Part shown: positions 1-7,726 of the stretch, piece after piece
Layout: every line of letters begins with the position of its first letter
Position numbering within the stretch: the first letter of the stretch is position 1
Assembly: GCA_028823395.1 (NCBI GenBank)
Contig: JAPKBO010000003.1
Span: forward strand, 1-62,572
Origin: Planctomycetota bacterium
GTDB taxonomy: Bacteria > Planctomycetota > UBA1135 > GCA-002686595
Direction of reading: 5' to 3'
Length of the DNA: 62,572 nt
Notes under the pieces: generated by a model
What the model saw: the letters and a program-made list of their open reading frames with translations, nothing else
What the model was told of the DNA's origin: nothing
The model's database searches: none
Program-made: the position numbers and the translations under genes

Positions 1-2
1 CC

Positions 3-371
3 GTTTCCGCCCTTGGTGAACATGCTCTCTATGAGGTGATGCACAGCCTCAACGCACAGCCCTTCTTTCCCCGCAGCATGCCCGAGACCATGCTGGAGAA
101 GTTCAAGCAGGCCCAAATTGAAGCCAACCTGAGCGCCGCCGCGGTAAACAAGCTCATGCGGCTTTGTGCGGCACAACTGATGCGCCAGTTCGTGGATCCC
201 AATCATGTCGACGCCGGGCTAGGCACGGGGGACTACGCGCGGAGGCCCAAGCTTCATGCCCTTGAAGAGAATCTGTGGGTCCAGTTCTACGCGGGTGACA
301 TCCTGCGTCCGGAATTGGTGGACACACTCTGCCTTGTTCTCGGAACGGACTGGAACGAGAAGCAGCCCTAG
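3..371 (+). CDS. Unknown protein, 5'-truncated by the window edge
   Basis: The frame is open to the left edge, so the true start lies outside the window; an internal GTG (36) and ATG (39) exist but the codons before them also read as protein. About 122 C-terminal residues are visible. They look soluble, contain an alanine- and leucine-rich helical stretch (roughly residues 35-70) and end with an acidic, tryptophan-containing tail. I do not recognise the family. Its TAG stop shares the tetranucleotide CTAG (368-371) with the convergent prfB stop, which leaves no room for a terminator between the two genes. Confidence 0.6.
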   Translation, partial: VSALGEHALYEVMHSLNAQPFFPRSMPETMLEKFKQAQIEANLSAAAVNKLMRLCAAQLMRQFVDPNHVDAGLGTGDYARRPKLHALEENLWVQFYAGDILRPELVDTLCLVLGTDWNEKQP

Positions 372-1469
372 CGCCGACTCTTCAAGTAGGCCTCGATGAA
401 GAGGTCAATGTCCCCGTCCAGCACGGCCTGCACATTGCCGTTATCTACATTAGTACGGTGATCCTTCACCATCTGGTAGGGATTGAGCACGTACGAGCGG
501 ATCTGGCTACCCCAGGCAATCTCCCCCTTCTCGCCATAGAGCTTGGCCATTTCGACGTCGCGCTTGCGCTCTTCCAGGGCGATCAGCTTGGCTTGCAGAA
601 GCTTTAGAGCTGTGGCCCGGTTCTTGTGCTGGCTGCGTTCATTCTGACAACGCACCACGGCGCCAGTCGGAATGTGAGTCATGCGCACAGCAGACTCCGT
701 CTTGTTCACGTGCTGGCCGCCAGCTCCACCGGCACGCATGGTGTCCACCTTCAGATCTACGTCTTTGATCTCGATTTGGATGCTGTCGTCCAACTCAGGT
801 GTCACATCTACAGAGGCAAAAGCAGTTTGCCTTCGAGCTTGAGCGTCAAACGGACTGATCCGAACGAGACGGTGCACGCCGGACTCAGCTTTCAGATAGC
901 CAAAGGCAAAAGGACCACTGATGCGCAACGTCGCGTGCCGAATTCCGCCCTGGGTTTCCTCCTGTACCTCAACGCCTTCCACCTCGAACTCCCGGGCCTC
1001 CCCCCAACGCGTGTACATCCGCATCAGCATGGCTGCCCAGTCACAGGCATCTATTCCTCCCGCTCCAGCGCTTACCTGCAAGAATGCTCCCGCGCGATCG
1101 TTCGGCCCACCAAGCATGACCTGAAATTCGAGTTTCTCGACAAGCGTCCGGACCGCACCCAGGGCGGCTTGGATATCGTCGAGCACCTCGTCTTCGCCCG
1201 CTTCCGCTCCCATCTCCGCGAGAACGTCCACCTCTTCTAGGTAGCCTGCAAGCTTGCGGATGGGATCCACCACAACGCGCGCCACCTTCATGTCTGCCAC
1301 GAGAGCCTGGCCCTTGGCTGGGTCGTTCCAGAAATCCGGGTCGTTTTGGGCCTCTTCGACTTCCTCGAAGCGGGCTAGGTGCTGGGGGTAGTCAAAGACT
1401 CTCCTGCAGCTGGTTGAACCGGCTGCGGAGCTCCTTGGCAATGTCAAGCTGGTCTTCTAGGGCACCCAT
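368..1469 (-). CDS. prfB: Peptide chain release factor 2 with programmed +1 frameshift
   Basis: RF2 recognises UAA and UGA stop codons in the ribosome and triggers hydrolysis of peptidyl-tRNA. The GGQ catalytic motif is present in the run AGGAGGQHVNKTESAVR, followed by the usual RSQHKNR stretch. The gene starts at ATG 1469 with a 25-codon leader (MGALEDQLDIAKEL...) that ends at an in-frame TGA (1394-1392). The rest of the protein lies in the +1 frame, starting DYPQHLARF. Joined across CTT TGA C the product is about 366 residues, the normal RF2 length. RF2 shortage should favour the frameshift, giving classic autoregulation. Starting inside the second frame would remove a conserved N-terminal helix, so the joined reading is preferred. 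Confidence 0.96.
1391..1405 (-). promoter_or_regulatory. Programmed +1 frameshift site of prfB
   Basis: On the minus strand the site reads AGGAG AGT CTT TGA C. The Shine-Dalgarno-like AGGAG sits three bases before the CTT slip codon, and the in-frame TGA is followed by C, the weak-termination context. This is the same architecture as the E. coli prfB site. The frames before and after match the N-terminus and body of RF2 exactly when one base is skipped. Confidence 0.95.
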
Positions 1470-1555
1470 GGGTACTGATTCTAGCGGGCGGAACTTCGCA
1501 GGGAAGTCCCGACACCGCCTTGCTTGTAAATCGGGGGCGGGATACAAATCCGAGC

Positions 1556-2254
1556 GTGCGGATCGAACTACCGACGGTTGAAGGGCATTTTGTACGGCGC
1601 TACAAGCGTTTCCTGACAGACGTCAAGGGGCCGGATGGCGAGGTCCTCGTGGCCCACTGCCCCAACACCGGGTCCCTCAGGGGCTGTCTGGAGGAGGGAG
1701 CGAGGGTTGTCCTGCGCGACAGCCAGGACGCGAAGCGCAAGCTGCGCTACACCTTTCAGAGCATCGAGGTGAGCGGCTCATGGGTAAACGTCGACACGGG
1801 CCTCCCCAATGCTCTGGTAACCGAGGCCATCGAGGCCGGGCTGATTGAGAGCTTGGCCGACTATGACTCTGTGCGCCGTGAGGTGAAGTACGGCAAGGCC
1901 TCACGCATCGACATTTTGCTGGAGCGGGAGGGCGGAGAGCGCTGCTACGTCGAGGTGAAGAGCACGACGATGGCGGAAGGTTCACAGGCACGGTTCCCCG
2001 ATGCGGTCACCACCAGGGGCCTCAAGCACCTGTTTGAATTGCGCGACATGGTGCGGGAGGGTCACAGGGCAGTGATCTTCTTTTGCGTCTCACGTAGTGA
2101 CGTCACCACATTTGCGCCCGCAGATGAGATCGACCCCAAGTACGGCAAGGCCCTACGTGAAGTGGTTGCAGAAGGAGTGGAAGCCATGGCTTGGTCCACC
2201 GATGTGGAGCCGCGCCGGTTCGAACTCCTCAAGCCCCTGCCGATCGAACTCTAA
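1556..2254 (+). CDS. sfsA: SfsA-family DNA/RNA nuclease-like protein
   Basis: SfsA (sugar fermentation stimulation protein) has an OB-like N-terminal domain and a nuclease-fold C-terminal domain; its physiological role is poorly known. Family hallmarks are RRYKRFLTDV near the start, HCPNTGSLRGC around residue 40, then SRIDILLE and CYVEVKSTT, the acidic-lysine nuclease core. GTG 1556 gives about 232 residues, close to the usual 234; an upstream TTG (1520) in the same frame would add 12 non-conserved residues. The gene is divergent from prfB and convergent with the membrane protein that ends ten bases later. Confidence 0.9.
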   Translation: MRIELPTVEGHFVRRYKRFLTDVKGPDGEVLVAHCPNTGSLRGCLEEGARVVLRDSQDAKRKLRYTFQSIEVSGSWVNVDTGLPNALVTEAIEAGLIESLADYDSVRREVKYGKASRIDILLEREGGERCYVEVKSTTMAEGSQARFPDAVTTRGLKHLFELRDMVREGHRAVIFFCVSRSDVTTFAPADEIDPKYGKALREVVAEGVEAMAWSTDVEPRRFELLKPLPIEL

Positions 2255-2263
2255 GGGTTTCGA

Positions 2264-3355
2264 CTACAGCGAAACGTAAGTCTCGCCTTCTCCTTCGCCT
2301 ACCGGATACTGCGGCCCGCCGGGACCGCCGACAGCGCGCCACGGATCCGGTTGCTGTGCCGGCCGCCGCACGATTTCCTGGCTGACCTTTACGCTCGCGT
2401 GGTAGCGCGCACCGCGTAGAATTTCGCGCACCATCAGGCCCACCAAGCCAACCACCAGCATCGCTGCGACGATGCCTTGCGAGGGACTGTCCTTGAGAAC
2501 ATCTTCGAGTTCTCGGCTCAATGCACCCAGCAAGAGGGTCACCAGGACCAACTCCACAAGGAAGATCGAGAACAGGGGGCGCAGCGTCTTGATCGGGTGG
2601 AACAGGATCGCAAAGCCCGTCAACAAGCCGGCTTTTAGCACGGAGGTCCCATCAAGGAGTGCCATTCGCGTTCTCGCAAATGTCCCCCATGCCAAAATTA
2701 GGGCGAATCCCAACGCATGGCAGCCATCACGGAGCCACACCAGTCGACGCATGCCCCACTCTGAACTCTGGTTCTCGAGATCCTTCCAATCTGAGGACGG
2801 CACTTCAAAGAGTCCGCCCAGCACATATTTATCCCACAGCTCCCCGTAGATCAGTTTATTCCAGAGCGCGAGGAGCACTGCGGACAACAGCAGTAAGCGC
2901 AAGAAGCGCCAGAAGTAGCGCGCGCCCCCCAAGAAGAACCTGCGTAGTGAATGACCGTGAGCACGCTCCAAAATAACTTGCAGCCACCCTCCCGCCGCGA
3001 ACACTCCCAGCAAGATGGCAGCGAATGCCAGCACTGCACCGAGATTGGCCGTCGCCTTGTTCAGATTGGATAACCCTTCTGCGTGGTCGTGGGTGAAGCT
3101 TGCCGTCAGGGAGTACGCGATGTCGTCCCATGCGAAAGCATCCCCTGCGTCAACGGCAACATCAGGTTGGTAGCGGTGGGCCACCGCATCCCTGAACCAG
3201 GTGTTCCACACAACACCCACAGGTAAGGCTGTGAGCGCGATCAGACTCCAGGTAATAAGCCACAGTGGAGGGCGCTCTGCGACCTTGCGGATAGATCGCA
3301 AGAACAGAAGGGGGCCCGTCGGAACCGGCTCGTCAGTCAAATAGGTGCGCCCCAT
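2264..3355 (-). CDS. Multi-pass membrane protein of unknown function
   Basis: About 363 residues with around six hydrophobic segments: near residue 35 (LWLITWSLIALTALPVG), 105-125, 145-165, 210-230, 255-275 and 300-315. Between the first two lies a polar loop, and the C-terminus is a short proline/glycine-rich cytoplasmic-type tail. No catalytic motif is visible and I cannot name a family. ATG 3355 lies three bases after the stop of the upstream M1 peptidase, so the two are probably co-transcribed and translationally coupled. It may help the peptidase at the membrane, but that is only contextual. Confidence 0.7.
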   Translation of the reverse strand: MGRTYLTDEPVPTGPLLFLRSIRKVAERPPLWLITWSLIALTALPVGVVWNTWFRDAVAHRYQPDVAVDAGDAFAWDDIAYSLTASFTHDHAEGLSNLNKATANLGAVLAFAAILLGVFAAGGWLQVILERAHGHSLRRFFLGGARYFWRFLRLLLLSAVLLALWNKLIYGELWDKYVLGGLFEVPSSDWKDLENQSSEWGMRRLVWLRDGCHALGFALILAWGTFARTRMALLDGTSVLKAGLLTGFAILFHPIKTLRPLFSIFLVELVLVTLLLGALSRELEDVLKDSPSQGIVAAMLVVGLVGLMVREILRGARYHASVKVSQEIVRRPAQQPDPWRAVGGPGGPQYPVGEGEGETYVSL

Positions 3356-3357
3356 GA

Positions 3358-5754
3358 TCAACCCCCCAGAGAGGAATACCAGTGAAGGAGATGCGCGTAC
3401 TGAGTGAAGGCGCGCTCGGACCAGCGCAGCGGTGCCACCAAGTCCTTATCGGAATACCACTGATTGTCTGCCATGTTTCCGTCGAGGTAGTAGCGTCGCG
3501 CAGGGTCGACCAGAACGCGTTTGATTTTCTTGGGGCCCGGGTCGAGGGGCAGGCGCCACCAATTGGTGCCCTCCTGGGCCTCCCTGGTCCACTCAAAGGA
3601 CTCGATATCCCCTCCAGTGAACTGAACTTCTATCTGCACCGGCAAGCGCAGGGTTCCCTTGCGGGAGACGACCACGTCGTAGATCCAATCCCCCGTAGCC
3701 GCATCGGATTCTCCCTCTGAGGGGGCAGGCTCCACTGCGGGTTCAGCCGTAGGTTCGGCTGTAGGTTCGGCTGTAGGTTCCGCTGCAGGTTCGGCTCCCT
3801 TCTGAGCTTCCACCATCGCAAACCCGTCCGCGCCCTGCACCATTCCTTTCAAGGCGGGCGTACGGCTTTGCGCAACGTTGATGCTCCAATCCACCGTGGC
3901 TGTGGTCTCGAACAGGTCGGCGAAGTACCAATCCACGTCAGCCCCGGAACCCTCGTTGAAGGATGCGTAGAAGTCTTCGGGATAGGGATGCCGATATCGC
4001 CACTGCGCGGAATAGTGCTTCATCCCCGCAAGGAAAGGCTTGTCGCCAACGATCGCTTGGAGGGAACGCAGTACAACTGCCGGCCGAGGATAGCTATTCG
4101 TGCGATAGCTGCTGCGATCTCGATACTCCCAAGCATTCGTGGCAACCGGGTCCACGTCCGCAGCGGAAAGATAGCCGGTGCGGTCTGACCAGCGAGGGTC
4201 AGTTTGGTTCTCTGCCAGGGTCAGTAAGGGCTGGTCACGCCAGAACGAAAGAAATGAGGTCAGACCCAAAGGGCTGACCGCTCCGAGCCTTGAGCCCAAG
4301 TCGATATATTGGCCGGTAAGAGCTCCCGCCAGCCCTGTCCGTGCAGGATCGGACGACACGCGCTTACCCCAGACAGGCAAGCCCGAGTACTTAGTCACGC
4401 TGCGCTGCGGGCCGTAGACCCGGACCAACACCTCCGAATCGGCAAAGGAGTTGAAGCCCTCGTCGAGCCACGCCGCCTCATACTCATTATTACCCACCAA
4501 TCCGTACCAGAACTGGTGGCCGCACTCGTGCACGGTGACACTCTCGGGGCGGTAGGAGGCCGCTTCGGTGAACAAGCTGGTCCCTGAAGTGAAGAGGGTC
4601 GGATACTCCATTCCGCCCGCCGCTGAGCCGCTAAAAGCGGGGTCAACCACGGTGACCTGCTCATAGGGGTACTCTCCAAACCAGATCCCGTAGAAGAACA
4701 GGGCGGCTTCGGTTGCCTCAATGTGGCGGTCGGCCTGCCCCGCATGCTCGGGTTGCATTAGAGCCACCACGCGCACGTCGCGCAGGGTAAGGGTGCCCGG
4801 AGTCATGCCCGTGGCATCTTCTACGCGGCTCACCTCTTCAGGGTACCGATCCTTCCAGTCTTGGAACTTGAAGATGTGTTCCGTAATGATGTTGTCCGGA
4901 TCGGCGGTCCAGGCGAATCCGTGTACGCGGGGTCGCGGTGTTGCCCCACTCGCAACTGGATCACGGTAGCCGCGGTCCGCACTAGATGGGGCCAGGTAAC
5001 GCGTGGTTACCCTTCCATCCGCAATGCTCGCCTCACCGCTCTGAACACCAGAAGCCCCAATGTGATCCGCATACTCCTCGGGTAAGTCGAGGGTCACGTC
5101 ATAGCTGCCGAAGTCCCCGTAGAATTCGGTGCTCGCGTGGAATTGGTGGCAGTTCCAACCGCGGCCGCCTTCGTAGACACCGAGCTTGGGGAACCAGTGC
5201 GCCATCAGGAGGAAATTGCCGTCCCCTGAGACACCGGTGCGCCTGCGAACGCGGGGCAATTGAGCCTTCCATTCGATCTCCATGACCACTCGCCCGCCCG
5301 GAGGGACGACCTCTGGCAGCTTGACTGAGAACACAGTCCGATCCTCCTCGCGCCCATCGTCCGGGGCTCGAAAGACCATCGCGTCGACCAACTCGTGCTC
5401 GCCCACGCGTATTGAGGTGACCTCTTGCCAGCCCCAACCCGAGTCCACGGTATGCCCCCGCAATTTTCCTCCCGCCTCCCAAAGATGGGTGGAGTGTGAG
5501 TTCGAAAATGCATTGTGGTGCAGGTGGAACCAGGCCTCGCCCACACGATCCTCCGACCGGTTGAGCCAGGTGAGCGTTTCTTTCCCCTCAAGGGTGCGCT
5601 CGCTGGGTTCAACCCGCGCAAAAATCTGGTAGTCCGCGCGGCTGGAGCGGTTGTCCTGAAGCATCCCGAGCGTCGCCCGAGCCGTCCCTAAAGTGGCCAA
5701 TCCGAGCCCACAGACGAGCCCCAGCGCCAAACCCTGAAAATTGCGGGTACCCAT
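3358..5754 (-). CDS. Secreted or membrane-anchored M1-family zinc aminopeptidase
   Basis: M1 peptidases remove N-terminal residues from peptides using one zinc ion. An N-terminal hydrophobic segment (residues 5-27) looks like a signal peptide or anchor. The zinc site HECGH is followed by 18 residues and then E in WLDEGFNSF, the HExxH-x18-E pattern of the family. The substrate-binding GxMEN motif is present as GGMEY. Near residue 640-660 there is a repeated AEPT linker, typical of an extracellular spacer, then a beta-rich C-terminal region. At 798 residues it is within the normal range. The gene lies just upstream of the unknown membrane protein. Confidence 0.9.
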   Translation of the reverse strand: MGTRNFQGLALGLVCGLGLATLGTARATLGMLQDNRSSRADYQIFARVEPSERTLEGKETLTWLNRSEDRVGEAWFHLHHNAFSNSHSTHLWEAGGKLRGHTVDSGWGWQEVTSIRVGEHELVDAMVFRAPDDGREEDRTVFSVKLPEVVPPGGRVVMEIEWKAQLPRVRRRTGVSGDGNFLLMAHWFPKLGVYEGGRGWNCHQFHASTEFYGDFGSYDVTLDLPEEYADHIGASGVQSGEASIADGRVTTRYLAPSSADRGYRDPVASGATPRPRVHGFAWTADPDNIITEHIFKFQDWKDRYPEEVSRVEDATGMTPGTLTLRDVRVVALMQPEHAGQADRHIEATEAALFFYGIWFGEYPYEQVTVVDPAFSGSAAGGMEYPTLFTSGTSLFTEAASYRPESVTVHECGHQFWYGLVGNNEYEAAWLDEGFNSFADSEVLVRVYGPQRSVTKYSGLPVWGKRVSSDPARTGLAGALTGQYIDLGSRLGAVSPLGLTSFLSFWRDQPLLTLAENQTDPRWSDRTGYLSAADVDPVATNAWEYRDRSSYRTNSYPRPAVVLRSLQAIVGDKPFLAGMKHYSAQWRYRHPYPEDFYASFNEGSGADVDWYFADLFETTATVDWSINVAQSRTPALKGMVQGADGFAMVEAQKGAEPAAEPTAEPTAEPTAEPAVEPAPSEGESDAATGDWIYDVVVSRKGTLRLPVQIEVQFTGGDIESFEWTREAQEGTNWWRLPLDPGPKKIKRVLVDPARRYYLDGNMADNQWYSDKDLVAPLRWSERAFTQYAHLLHWYSSLGG

Positions 5755-5834
5755 GATGAAGGCATGATGCGCCCCACCTGCCAGCGGTACAAGGGCGCCT
5801 TCGCCTATCCAATCAGGCCCCGCCCAATGAACCC

Positions 5835-6428
5835 CTAGAGCAGACCGGCCAGCTGCCTAACCGCGAAGCGCACAAGCCTCTCCGGGTTTTGCAGGACAAG
5901 TCCGGGATCTCCATCCTTCACACCGCCGGGCAACTGAGCCTGCCACCCCCGGATGCGGCGCCTTACCTCGTCACTTGTGGAGTCAACCCAAGCCGTGGCG
6001 GACCAAATGGTGAAACCCGTTTCGCACGCGATGAGATCTAGGCGCAACTCCAGCCTTTGAGGATCGCTCGTCTTGCTCTGGATTATTTGAGGAACCAGCA
6101 ATCCGTCCAACCCCTCCAAGGCCTGAGGGGGCAGAGCGTCCAACGGGAATGTCGCCCACCCACCTTTCCCCGGAGGTGCCTCAGCACTCAACGGACCGGA
6201 GTAGGTCGGAGCAATGACGTAGTCCGATGCCTCAAGGAACTCGATCCGGACTGCCCGATCCAAAGCACGATGGAGGACATCGTCATGCAGGCGAAGTAGT
6301 CCTACGCTACGAATGGAGTAGGTCTGGAAATTGGACACGATGGTCGCAGTTGCCAGTGGCCGTGGATCCGGCGCTATGACGCATCCGCATAGCAAGACCG
6401 TCACGAATCCCAGTTTGCGCATGTCCAT
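5835..6428 (-). CDS. Putative lipoprotein of unknown function
   Basis: A 197-residue protein with a short hydrophobic signal ending in the lipobox LLCGC, so Cys15 or so is probably lipidated after signal peptidase II cleavage. The mature part alternates beta and helix and contains LLVPQIIQSKTSD and WSATAWVDS. This general layout recalls outer-membrane lipoproteins that assist envelope assembly, but the similarity is loose and no family is claimed. ATG 6428 or 6422 could start it. It lies upstream of the peptidase gene on the same strand. Confidence 0.65.
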   Translation of the reverse strand: MDMRKLGFVTVLLCGCVIAPDPRPLATATIVSNFQTYSIRSVGLLRLHDDVLHRALDRAVRIEFLEASDYVIAPTYSGPLSAEAPPGKGGWATFPLDALPPQALEGLDGLLVPQIIQSKTSDPQRLELRLDLIACETGFTIWSATAWVDSTSDEVRRRIRGWQAQLPGGVKDGDPGLVLQNPERLVRFAVRQLAGLL

Positions 6429-6549
6429 AGTGAAAGGCCTGACCGTAAGGCCTCAAGCCCCAAGACTAGCAGAAGGCGCACGGCTCAATGACTCTCGCAT
6501 TCGATAGTGGATCGGGAAAAAAACGCCCAGGCCCCCAGGCCCTATAGGC

Positions 6550-6588
6550 CCCAAAAGGGCGATTCGAGAAGGATTTTCCGCTTTTGGG
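6550..6588 (+). other. Hairpin 1 in the leader of the receiver-HATPase gene
   Basis: A perfect 8-bp inverted repeat, CCCAAAAG (6550-6557) and CTTTTGGG (6581-6588), encloses 23 bases. It lies about 90 bases upstream of the ATG at 6676 in the 247-base divergent intergenic region. It could fold in the mRNA leader or be an operator. No T-run follows, so it does not look like an intrinsic terminator. Confidence 0.5.
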
Positions 6589-6611
6589 TGCTCGGCCTTC
6601 AAGCCCGGAGC

Positions 6612-6644
6612 GGGAACCGGACGACACACGGGCAAGCGGTTCCC
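6612..6644 (+). other. Hairpin 2 in the leader of the receiver-HATPase gene
   Basis: A second perfect 8-bp inverted repeat, GGGAACCG (6612-6619) and CGGTTCCC (6637-6644), with a 17-base loop, ends 31 bases before the start codon. Together with hairpin 1 it makes a two-stem leader. The loop contains ACACACGGGCAAG, faintly like part of a cyclic-di-GMP riboswitch, but the rest of that riboswitch is absent. Confidence 0.5.
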
Positions 6645-6675
6645 ACTCCAAAGCCTCGCCCCACGCACCACGCCC

Positions 6676-7659
6676 ATGTCTGAATCCAACCTCAATATCC
6701 TGCTCGTCGAAGATGACCCGTCGGTAGCCCAAACCCTGGCCGCCATTCTTCGCGATCGCTCGCACGAAGTCACCATCGCTTACAGTGGAGAGGAAGCCTT
6801 GCGCTGCCAGCCCTGCGACGTGCTTGTGACCGATGTAGGACTTGGCGGAATGAGCGGATTGGACGTCCTGGAAGAGCTCCTCTTGCGTGGAGAAACGCCG
6901 CGCACCTTGGTCATTTCGGGTGAAAAGAGCGTGGATAACTGCCGCCGCGCCCTGCACCTGGGAGCCGTGGATTTCCTATCCAAGCCGGTCAATATTGATC
7001 GACTGGTCCGTCTGATCGAACAGGAATCCACCAAGGAATCCCAGGCTCTCAGCAGCTATAAGCGCACCTACCCCGCCTCCCGTGCAACCTGCGACCGCGG
7101 GCCCCGCGATCTAGTGGCCTTCGCTCTTCGCTGTGGTGTAGGCCCCTCGGCAAGAGCACGCGTAGCCACTGCCACAGCAGAGGCACTAGAGAACGTCTGG
7201 CGCCACGCCTACCCCGACGGACAGGGCAGCGTGACCGTCGAAGCCGACCTCGGCACCTCCGAACTCGTGGTTCGAGTTCGAGATGGGGGCCAGGGAATGG
7301 ACACGTCCGCCGTGGGCCACACCCCCGTTCAAGCCGGTCACGCCTGTGGCCTTGCCCGCATGTCCGCCCTCGCGGAGGACGTCCTGGTCCGGTCTGGATT
7401 GAACACCGGCACCCAGATAGAGATGCGATTCACAATCTTCACCGCGTGCTTCAACGAAAGCTCACAGACGGATCTGTCGGAGCTCGACTGGTTCAGCCCG
7501 CAGGTCGCGCGAACCGTGGTGCAGAGCCTGGACGACCCCGAGCACCAACGCGCCTTTCAATTCTCACCGGCCTTGGCTGTGACCATCGGCCGACTACTGA
7601 GCGGGCCACGCCCACTACAAGCCCCACCGACGACCCCCTCTCCTGGGTTCGGAGCCTGA
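6676..7659 (+). CDS. Response-regulator receiver fused to an anti-sigma-type HATPase domain
   Basis: Residues 6-120 form a receiver domain: acidic pair EDD near residue 12, phospho-acceptor Asp in VLVTDVGL and the conserved lysine in DFLSKPV are all present. Residues about 130-255 form a HATPase_c domain of the RsbW/anti-sigma type, with an N-box (TAEALENVWRHAY), VRDGGQGMD as the G1 box, then GLARM and NTGTQIEMRF. The last 70 residues are variable. Such proteins usually bind ATP and sequester or phosphorylate a partner such as a sigma factor or anti-anti-sigma protein. The next gene, 67 bases downstream on the same strand, encodes an NtrC-like regulator, so the two probably act together. Confidence 0.85.
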   Translation: MSESNLNILLVEDDPSVAQTLAAILRDRSHEVTIAYSGEEALRCQPCDVLVTDVGLGGMSGLDVLEELLLRGETPRTLVISGEKSVDNCRRALHLGAVDFLSKPVNIDRLVRLIEQESTKESQALSSYKRTYPASRATCDRGPRDLVAFALRCGVGPSARARVATATAEALENVWRHAYPDGQGSVTVEADLGTSELVVRVRDGGQGMDTSAVGHTPVQAGHACGLARMSALAEDVLVRSGLNTGTQIEMRFTIFTACFNESSQTDLSELDWFSPQVARTVVQSLDDPEHQRAFQFSPALAVTIGRLLSGPRPLQAPPTTPSPGFGA

Positions 7660-7726
7660 CCGATACGTACGTCCCACGGCGCACGATTCCCCTCACCAAT
7701 CCCCTCTGCAGCAAACGAAACCTGTC

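Noticed and set aside
3740-3785. Short tandem repeat that could be a CRISPR or minisatellite
   Set aside because: It is a coding Ala-Glu-Pro-Thr linker in the M1 peptidase; the unit is only 12 bases and there are no spacers.
6620-6660. Cyclic-di-GMP riboswitch-like fragments (CACGGGCAAG, CAAAGCC)
   Set aside because: The required helices and tetraloop are missing; the bases are part of a simple hairpin instead.
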